DNA from: JACKAL01 sp964400355 | GTDB taxonomy: Bacteria > Bdellovibrionota > Bdellovibrionia > Bdellovibrionales > JAGQZY01 | Length of the DNA stretch: 64,000 nucleotides | Assembly: GCA_964400355.1 (NCBI GenBank) | Contig: CAYNTO010000002.1 | Location: 1 to 64,000, forward strand | Reading direction: 5' to 3' | Shown: positions 1-6,085 of the stretch, piece after piece | Position numbering within the stretch: position 1 is the stretch's first letter | Layout: each line of letters starts with the position of its first letter | Notes under the pieces: model-generated | What the model was told of the DNA's origin: nothing | The model's input: only the letters and a program-made list of their open reading frames with translations | Database searches by the model: none | Position numbers and translations under genes: made by a program

Positions 1-91
1 GTCTCGATCCGCTGGAGGTTCATAAGAACATGCATGTGCGCGATCGCACAGGCCGCTCCTGATCATCCTGTCTGACAACGATCAACTACGC

Positions 92-472
92 TTGGCATTC
101 GCAGAACCTGAAAACTTTGAGAACGAATTAAAGGTCATCAATCGGAATTCGACTGTCTCGCACCCTCAAACTATTAAACTGAATACTGATCAAAAAATTC
201 GTACAACATTTTTGTCCAAGGAGCCGATCAAAGGCGGCACACAGGAAAAGGTGAGGGACGATCAGTTGAGCAAGAACTGTACGAAGGTTTTCAAGCAAAT
301 CAAAATGGTTCTTACAAAGGTTTACCTCTCGGGAATCAAAGAGCATACGCTTGCAGACTATTTGTTGGAATTTGAATTCAGATATAACAATAGATCACGC
401 TCGAAGAAATACCGCTTTGAGAAAGCGCTACGGCACCTACTGACTCAAAAGAATTTTACCAACAAGTCATAA
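92..472 (+). pseudogene. Transposase remnant, IS1595/ISXO2-like C-terminus
   Basis: The last third of this reading frame (about residues 75-120) resembles the C-terminal end of ISXO2-like (IS1595 family) DDE transposases, where a stretch like 'LADYLLEFEFRYNNR' follows the catalytic core. The upstream part is divergent. No DDE catalytic residues, no N-terminal domain and no good start codon (TTG at best) are visible, and an in-frame stop lies near base 23. I read it as a decayed fragment of an insertion sequence at the edge of the accessory island. Terminal inverted repeats were not found. The family call is by motif only and moderately sure. Confidence 0.5.
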
Positions 473-483
473 CGCGAGTGCAT

Positions 484-1011
484 TTACCCTGCGCAAAAAA
501 GAGCAATAGCCGCAAGAAGGTAGGCGCCCGCAAAGATCCACGGTATTTTCGCCTCCACATGGGTTAGTGGCCAATACACCTTTCGATCTTTTCCTTCTTT
601 TAGTAGCGTCTCCCATTCAGCTTTCCTATACGGACTTGCTGGCAATCGCATTTCTAGTTCACCAACAACATAAAACTTCACGCCATTAAGCTGCCTAAAT
701 GAGTTGATCAAACGATTCCAGAAGAAGCAGCCCAACAGCAAAACGAGAAGTGGAAAAAACAGCGCCCATTTCTCGGTAAAACCAAAACCCTTTTCAATAA
801 GAACTCCGGCGGAGCCGAGCGCAGCACCATTCAGAGTGAGAAAGAAAGTGTTTGCGATGTCGCGCCTGCTACTAATTCTGTCAGCCATTTCCACATAGAG
901 CTTGTACTGCTCAAGTACATGATCCCGATATTGGTCTTCATTGGCGTAACCATTTCTTACCGGGTTATCGTTCCAAAGAATCTTTGATATGTCCGACGAT
1001 GGGGTGCTCAT
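484..1011 (-). CDS. Three-TM membrane protein coupled to TIR gene (candidate effector)
   Basis: This 175-residue protein has a soluble, charged N-terminal part (about 1-50) with the motif EQYKLYVEMADRIS, then hydrophobic segments near residues 52-72, 82-100 and 155-174. A cytoplasmic-type stretch between TM2 and TM3 contains GELEMRLPASPY. The start at 1011 is chosen because its ATG overlaps the TGA of the upstream TIR gene (ATGA) and GGAGGA lies just before it; a start at 1053 would run deep into the TIR gene. I do not recognise a named family with certainty. Small multi-TM proteins next to TIR or nucleotide-signalling genes are often membrane effectors in antiviral modules; that role is inferred from context only. 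Confidence 0.75.
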   Translation of the reverse strand: MSTPSSDISKILWNDNPVRNGYANEDQYRDHVLEQYKLYVEMADRISSRRDIANTFFLTLNGAALGSAGVLIEKGFGFTEKWALFFPLLVLLLGCFFWNRLINSFRQLNGVKFYVVGELEMRLPASPYRKAEWETLLKEGKDRKVYWPLTHVEAKIPWIFAGAYLLAAIALFCAG

Positions 1012-1391
1012 CGTCCTCCACCTATAAGAATTTTCAAATTGTCCCAGGTCCAATTATACATTTTGTCGCTCGATCGAGCGGTAGTCGGTGCTGTGCAAGC
1101 TTTGTCTGCATAGCCCCTAAGCAAGAAATAGGGCTTACCAAGCTCCTGCGCAATTTGAAGTTCAGTCGCAACACCTGAAGCTGTATGTGTTTTTTGACCA
1201 CACATCACCACGACGATGTCGGAACGTTCAATTCTGGGTCGAATTTTTGTCTTCCAATCTCCCGTGAGAGCTTCTTTAAGGGATCGATCAATAATTTGAA
1301 AGGGCGTGTCTGGATTTCTTGCTTGGCCAACGAGGGCTTCTTTTATGAATGAATCGTTATCAAAATCATAACTAATAAAAACATTTTTCAC
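1008..1391 (-). CDS. TIR-like domain protein (MTH538/DUF1863 type)
   Basis: The 127-residue protein is almost entirely one TIR-like domain of the MTH538/DUF1863 kind, the family that includes Thoeris ThsB. It starts with the beta-A motif NVFISYDFDND (residues 3-13). The segment ATELQIAQELGKPYFLL (75-91) carries Glu77 at the position usual for the TIR NAD-processing glutamate, and the end has YNWTWDNLK (112-120), also typical. The GTG start at 1391 is preferred because GGAGGA sits 8 bases upstream; the open frame extends to 1460 but without a ribosome-binding site. It is translationally coupled (ATGA) to the downstream membrane protein. By analogy with ThsB it may make a nucleotide signal or consume NAD, activating the membrane partner; this is inference. 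Confidence 0.8.
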   Translation of the reverse strand: MKNVFISYDFDNDSFIKEALVGQARNPDTPFQIIDRSLKEALTGDWKTKIRPRIERSDIVVVMCGQKTHTASGVATELQIAQELGKPYFLLRGYADKACTAPTTARSSDKMYNWTWDNLKILIGGGR

Positions 1392-1459
1392 TTTTTCTTC
1401 CTCCAATAAATGGGCGGCCATGAATAGGCCGCCCAACCAAATAAGCGGATACAAACTCA

Positions 1460-1690
1460 CTATCTTTTGTCCTTAGGTGGGCATGGGTCATTTCCGTAGC
1501 TGTTCTTTTCTCCAATTTGACCATTGGATTTGAGAATTACATGCTCGGTTTCATCTCTCTTAGCGTGCCTGCGACCCTCGGTCTCTGCAGCCGCCTTGGT
1601 TCGATGCCCTGATACTTCTTTTCCCGCTTGCTTGTTGGCCCAGCCATTGCCAGAGGGTACTGTGAATACTGGTGGTTTCTTGTTAGCCAT
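1460..1690 (-). CDS. DUF2188 domain protein
   Basis: A 76-residue basic protein matching the DUF2188 pattern throughout: GNGWANKQAGKEVSGHRTK, then a helix rich in Ala/Glu/Arg, then HVILKSNGQIGEKNSYG and DPCPP. DUF2188 proteins are small, widespread and of unknown function. The start at 1690 is supported by AAGGAG eight bases upstream; an in-frame extension to 1783 would run through the divergent promoter region. It lies upstream of and in the same direction as the TIR/membrane pair, about 70 bases away, so it may be the first gene of that transcript. Confidence 0.75.
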   Translation of the reverse strand: MANKKPPVFTVPSGNGWANKQAGKEVSGHRTKAAAETEGRRHAKRDETEHVILKSNGQIGEKNSYGNDPCPPKDKR

Positions 1691-1740
1691 TCCGTGGCTC
1701 CTTTTTATGTAAGTTGACCGACCACACCCTATTGTGTAGT

Positions 1741-1803
1741 CTGTTTCATGTGTCATTAGAACAATCATCGATGAGTGTGTCAACTGTTTCGTGTTTCACG
1801 AAA
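1741..1803. promoter_or_regulatory. Candidate XRE operator with inverted repeat
   Basis: Between the divergent DUF2188 and XRE genes lies a perfect inverted repeat, TTTCGTG-TTT-CACGAAA (1787-1803), ten bases before the XRE start. A related 16-base copy occurs at 1741-1756 (CTGTTTCATGTGTCAT versus CTGTTTCGTGTTTCAC at 1784-1799). The position fits an autoregulatory operator for the neighbouring XRE repressor that could also control the leftward TIR cassette. Confidence 0.5.
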
Positions 1804-1812
1804 AGGGGTTCT

Positions 1813-2133
1813 ATGGAAAAAGATGTCGAAAGGCTCATAGAAGCCATTATTTTAAAGAGGAAAACCCTAGGCCTAAGTCTAAGAAGGCTCGCCGAACAAA
1901 GCGGAGTCAGCTTTGCAACCCTCTCACGGCTTGAGAAGTTTGAGACAGAACCTGATGACGGAACCAAGGCAAGGTTAGCAAACTGGCTTGGCAATGATGC
2001 CAAAAAACTAGGTCTCGAAGTCGAAAAAGTTCTCGAGGTTCATTTTAGGGCTGCAAAAAATATCGACTCGAGAACAACCACCGCTTTGGTTAAGCTCGCT
2101 GAATATCTTAAAAAAACATATCAGGACAAGTGA
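1813..2133 (+). CDS. XRE-family transcriptional regulator
   Basis: A 106-residue protein with an N-terminal Cro/C1-type helix-turn-helix (about residues 8-65). The recognisable core is LSLRRLAEQSGVSFATLSRLEK, followed by a charged C-terminal helix. The ATG at 1813 follows an AAAAGGGG run and directly abuts the inverted repeat at 1787-1803; the open frame extends upstream to 1714 but that part overlaps the presumed promoter. The next gene starts 7 bases after its stop and encodes an ImmA/IrrE-type protein. XRE plus ImmA pairs usually form repressor/anti-repressor (protease) switches in mobile elements. Confidence 0.8.
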   Translation: MEKDVERLIEAIILKRKTLGLSLRRLAEQSGVSFATLSRLEKFETEPDDGTKARLANWLGNDAKKLGLEVEKVLEVHFRAAKNIDSRTTTALVKLAEYLKKTYQDK

Positions 2134-2140
2134 ATAAGGC

Positions 2141-2725
2141 ATGGCTTTACAAAAGACTTACATGGAAGAATTGGCAGAGCGATTTAGGTCGGACCTTGGA
2201 CTTAAGAACTCAGATCCCTTAGATCCTTTTGAACTAGAAATCGAAGGTCTCACCCTTATTCCAATTTCAGAAGTGACGGATTTTGATTCAGCTCTCTTGA
2301 AACGCCTAACGGGTGATTCTGCAAATCAATGGTCAGCAATGAGTGTTCCCTTGGACGTCGGTCAGGAAAAATGGCTGGTTGTTTTCAATGATGTACACGA
2401 TAGGGAGCGGCAACGAGTTTCTGTCATGGAAGAAGTGTGGCACATCCTTCAGGGACACAAACTTACAAAAATTGTTAAACTGGGGCAACACCACGGGCGA
2501 ACTTTCGAGGCAGATGAGGAACACGACGCTTATTATATTGCGTCCGCATGTTTAGTCCCGCTAAAGGCCATTCAAGACTTCGTAAAGAAGAGTGGTAAAC
2601 AATCAGTTCAAGATTTTGCAAAACAATATTTAGTTTCAAAAGAACTCGTAGAGTACAGAATTAAAAGACTTGGCTATTGGTATCAATACCGAGAAAGAAA
2701 AGTTGGTCTTCGAGCTTCACTTTAA
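2141..2725 (+). CDS. ImmA/IrrE-type (DUF955) protein with altered zinc motif
   Basis: The 194-residue protein aligns by motif with the DUF955 metallopeptidase family (ImmA, IrrE), whose members cleave partner XRE repressors. The usual HExxH...GH stretch reads E97-E98-V-W-H101-ILQ-G-H106, so the first zinc-binding His is Glu. The later E-A-x-x-F-A-x-x-L-x-x-P helix reads DAYYIASACLVP (129-140), with Asp where the third ligand Glu is usual. Either zinc binding is modified or the protein has become a non-catalytic partner. It follows the XRE gene by 7 bases and is probably cotranscribed. An ATG at 2162 is an alternative start. The 112 bases downstream, up to the convergent methyltransferase, hold nothing obvious. 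Confidence 0.75.
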   Translation: MALQKTYMEELAERFRSDLGLKNSDPLDPFELEIEGLTLIPISEVTDFDSALLKRLTGDSANQWSAMSVPLDVGQEKWLVVFNDVHDRERQRVSVMEEVWHILQGHKLTKIVKLGQHHGRTFEADEEHDAYYIASACLVPLKAIQDFVKKSGKQSVQDFAKQYLVSKELVEYRIKRLGYWYQYRERKVGLRASL

Positions 2726-2837
2726 TTGCGAAATTTGCCTGGTAACAAAATTCTCGACCGCGAGAGTCCGTTACTCATTACCTTCACAACGGCAGATCTA
2801 AGTCCTGTAAACGCAATTCAAAACTTCCGCACTTCAA

Positions 2838-4202
2838 TTAGGCAGATGCGGGCTTGACCAATTCAACTACACTTTCTTGAAGCGCCTCTTTCAAATAGGG
2901 ATGTGATTTAAGCTGTTGGGCTGAAGTCATAGCTTTTCTACACAAAGTGATTTTATTCACTTCAAAACCAATTTCCTCACCAATAAGAGCCAACAAGTAG
3001 TCAGTTGGAATGACCTTTCCAAGATATGCACTTTGATCTACTACTATTAAGCACTTTCCTCCAAATGACAGGGATTCAAAGATGCTTTTTAGTACATCCG
3101 ACATATCTTCGAAATAAGATCGAAGCATTCCAGGAACAAGTCTAGATCGGCCATCCCTTTTTCCCGTAAGCTTTTCTTTTTCTGGTATTGCAGACTCAAT
3201 CTCAGTAACTAAGCTTTCCACGTACGGATATTTCGATTTCTTTTCTGCTCGTTGGGAAATCCGATAATTTCTAACAGCTGGGTTGCGAATATTGTCCAGC
3301 TCCTCGTACCTACAAAACTCCCCCAACACAAGTTCAAGCTTATAAGATTCGATGTAGTCGAACGAGTTCGCATATGGCGGCGAAAAGATAACTAAGCCCA
3401 ATTTCTTATTCGTCTCTTTTTCATAAGCTTTCGCATGCTTTACAATATTCTTAGCAGAGTCGGTAATGTGATTTACTTTAGATTTAGAATGAATTGGATA
3501 ATGTAGGTAATCGGCAGTTATTTGGTTCAACTTATCCAAGAATGCAACTTCGATATCCAAAACCTTCGAAGGTCGCGTAACCAGGCCATTACCATCACGT
3601 TTACGATTGGAGCAATCCTCCAACACCATGATCCACGCGGCGTCGAAAACTTTCTTGATGCTCAAGTTTTCAATTTTCGAAATTTGCTGCCTCAAAGCCA
3701 AAAGATTCTCAAGGACACCGTTTGAAAAATAATCCTCAAAAACATATCCCAGATCTGGAATTTTAACTGATGATTTAAAGTTTAGTTCTGAGGCAACCCT
3801 GCAGATAGCATCAATCAGGACATGATTTGGTCGTAAGGTTTTAAGCTCTACCATCACGGAGCTTAATGGATTTACGTCAGAGGACAATACATCAAAGCCA
3901 CTTTCACATCCTTCAACAACAGTTGTTCCTGATCCGACCATTGGATCAGCAATAAAATACTTCTTTGCATCCAAGTTTTGTTCTTGAATTAACTTCCGCA
4001 CCAATAATCGTGAATAGCCTTCACGATACCGAAACCATGATTGATATGGCTCAACTGTGGACCGACTGAAGTTCACAAGACTTCGAAGGTTTTTGATTTG
4101 ATCTTGAATAGGGAACCTTTTTATCGCGGATCCAATTTGCTCTTTCAGCTTGGTATCATTGTAGTATTCAATAAATGCTGATGTGCCTTGTTGTTCTATC
4201 AT
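2838..4202 (-). CDS. DNA methyltransferase, SPPY type
   Basis: A 454-residue SAM-dependent DNA methyltransferase. Motif I is DPMVGSGTT (residues 86-94) with SSDVNP following, and motif IV is FSPPY near residue 272. The SPPY tetrad is typical of N4-cytosine amino-methyltransferases but does not prove the base. The start at 4202 is chosen because its ATG overlaps the TGA of the upstream methyltransferase gene (ATGA, 4-base overlap) with a GAGAGAG stretch upstream; an extension to 4235 is possible. It is the last gene of a three-gene overlapping operon (helicase, methyltransferase, methyltransferase). It presumably protects host DNA or supplies the modification state read by the helicase-nuclease. 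Confidence 0.8.
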   Translation of the reverse strand: MIEQQGTSAFIEYYNDTKLKEQIGSAIKRFPIQDQIKNLRSLVNFSRSTVEPYQSWFRYREGYSRLLVRKLIQEQNLDAKKYFIADPMVGSGTTVVEGCESGFDVLSSDVNPLSSVMVELKTLRPNHVLIDAICRVASELNFKSSVKIPDLGYVFEDYFSNGVLENLLALRQQISKIENLSIKKVFDAAWIMVLEDCSNRKRDGNGLVTRPSKVLDIEVAFLDKLNQITADYLHYPIHSKSKVNHITDSAKNIVKHAKAYEKETNKKLGLVIFSPPYANSFDYIESYKLELVLGEFCRYEELDNIRNPAVRNYRISQRAEKKSKYPYVESLVTEIESAIPEKEKLTGKRDGRSRLVPGMLRSYFEDMSDVLKSIFESLSFGGKCLIVVDQSAYLGKVIPTDYLLALIGEEIGFEVNKITLCRKAMTSAQQLKSHPYLKEALQESVVELVKPASA

Positions 4203-6085
4203 GTAGCTCTCTCTCGCAAATGTCGTTCCAACCATTTATCCAACTCTAATTCACTTACAAACGCGGAAAACTCTCTAAAGTTGGGAAAGTGGTCCGAAGA
4301 TCGGACCAGTTCCGGCAAAACCGAACCCCAAAAAAATGAAATCCTCTCTTCGCTATTTACCATTTCGGAAACCGTAAGTTGTTCCTCAATTTCCTTAATT
4401 GTTCGATTCAAAATCGTTCCCATGCTTTTGCTCTTAGCAGGCTCACTTTTCTTCGCTGATTTACTAATTTTTTTGAAAACATAGATGAAATCGCCAGTGG
4501 CTGTTCCATCGAATCTGGTGTGCGCAGTGCTCGCATAGTTTGAGATTTGGCTTTGATAAACTATTCCTCCAGGCTCTAGCTCAAAACCGGCCTCAGAAGT
4601 CGCCTTAATGACACAGGCCCAAACTAATGGATCTTTATTGTTAAAAGTGAATATCAGCTTTCCGTTACTGACCAAAACGCGATGACACTCAGAAAAAATT
4701 TTATGAAGCCCACTGAAGTAATCTTCATAATTTTTCTTCTTTTTACCCCGCTTTCGATTTACCAAAACCTCGCTCTCTAGCGACAAGCACTTATCAATAT
4801 CAATGCCTATATCTTTGTATAACCAGGCAAGCCAAAATGCTGACAACTCACCATACTGTACATTTGCCCCGTATGGCGGATCCGTAATAACGCAATCGAT
4901 GCTTTCTGCAGGCAGCTTTGTCTTCGCGGAGTCACCAACGCTTAAATAATGAGTCGCGTTCTTTGAACTAAAAAAAGTTCCTATAGACTTTGCTTCCAAG
5001 CTCGTCGGCAATACTTTTCCTTGAAACTCCAAAGCTGACTCTATCGCTTCTATTCGTTTCTCAAGATATTCAATTGGATTGACTTCAACAAACTGGTTGC
5101 TCAACCAATAGGCGTGTTTGGCCCAAGCGACGGGTCGCCCGTCCATCCATGATTTCGTGGAGATAGTTAAATTGTTGGTATACCGCAACGTCGCACTAAA
5201 CATTAAGAGCAGTAGTTGGTAGATCTCGTCGGAAACCTTTCCCTTCTTCGACCTAATCAATTCACGCAAAACGTTCATCGAATAAAGGTTTCTCATAGTG
5301 AAGAAGTCTGCGAAACTTTCCACCCCTTTCCTGTGAAGACAATCCTCCTGCTGCCGATCCCAAAATTCAGGAATCAAAATCGATTGAACATCTAAGTTTT
5401 TAACTCCACGCTTAAATTTTTTTGCGTTAGAAAGTTCAATATCTTTTTGATTGGGCACAACTGTTTTCTGAGTAGCCCTAGTGGTTAGTTTGTAAGTAAC
5501 TGAAAGTAGTTTGTGCCCATTGCGCTTAAGTGCAACTGCCTGAAGACTTTCTTTGCATTCAGAACAATAGTACCAGCCACTTTTCTTGGGAATTTTGTAA
5601 TCATTGGCCAGGACTGTTTGTTTTTTACACTCAGAACACTCAGCTGTGTAGGCATGCTCAAACCATCTTGCTTCAACTAAGTTACCCGAATCTCTATTTT
5701 CAGTTTGATAAAGTGGCGATATCTCGTCCGTAAACTCTTTTAATATTTGTTCTGCAGCTTTTAGAAAAGTATCTTTAGAAGCTGACGCGCATTCAGTTCT
5801 TGTGACAAAAATGGCGAGTGGGTTCACGTCGTTGCCAATTACTCTACGACCGGTCGAGATCCCTTCAAAAACCGTAACTCCTCCGCCGCAAAAAGGGTCG
5901 AAAATGACATCACCCGGTTTTGTATAAAACCCTATCAATTCCCGAAAAACATTTTGGGGTCTGCGGGCAAAATATTTGTGCATTTTGTATATTGGAGTGT
6001 GAGGTTCGGCGACCTGAACCCCTGGAAACACTTTTGGCTTCCTAGTGCTTGAAGCCTTGAGAATACGAGATTGTACTTCTAACAT
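4199..6085 (-). CDS. Zn-ribbon DNA methyltransferase, DPPY type
   Basis: A 628-residue methyltransferase resembling the 'adenine-specific DNA methylase containing a Zn-ribbon' group (COG1743-like). The N-terminal motif I is FDPFCGGGVT (62-71) with GNDVNPL after it. A zinc-ribbon-like segment follows at about 144-176 (CSECKK ... CSECKE), and motif IV is TDPPYGANVQYGELS near residue 402. The roughly 340 residues between motifs I and IV may hold target recognition. The ATG at 6085 overlaps the end of the helicase gene by 7 bases and has GGGGGA upstream. As the middle gene of the operon it very likely acts with its neighbours. DPPY suggests N6-adenine methylation; this is not certain. Confidence 0.8.
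   Translation of the reverse strand: MLEVQSRILKASSTRKPKVFPGVQVAEPHTPIYKMHKYFARRPQNVFRELIGFYTKPGDVIFDPFCGGGVTVFEGISTGRRVIGNDVNPLAIFVTRTECASASKDTFLKAAEQILKEFTDEISPLYQTENRDSGNLVEARWFEHAYTAECSECKKQTVLANDYKIPKKSGWYYCSECKESLQAVALKRNGHKLLSVTYKLTTRATQKTVVPNQKDIELSNAKKFKRGVKNLDVQSILIPEFWDRQQEDCLHRKGVESFADFFTMRNLYSMNVLRELIRSKKGKVSDEIYQLLLLMFSATLRYTNNLTISTKSWMDGRPVAWAKHAYWLSNQFVEVNPIEYLEKRIEAIESALEFQGKVLPTSLEAKSIGTFFSSKNATHYLSVGDSAKTKLPAESIDCVITDPPYGANVQYGELSAFWLAWLYKDIGIDIDKCLSLESEVLVNRKRGKKKKNYEDYFSGLHKIFSECHRVLVSNGKLIFTFNNKDPLVWACVIKATSEAGFELEPGGIVYQSQISNYASTAHTRFDGTATGDFIYVFKKISKSAKKSEPAKSKSMGTILNRTIKEIEEQLTVSEMVNSEERISFFWGSVLPELVRSSDHFPNFREFSAFVSELELDKWLERHLRERAT

Noticed and set aside
1008..1391. 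Calling the TIR pair a Thoeris system
   Set aside because: No ThsA with SIR2 or Macro domain is present; only the ThsB-like TIR is supported.
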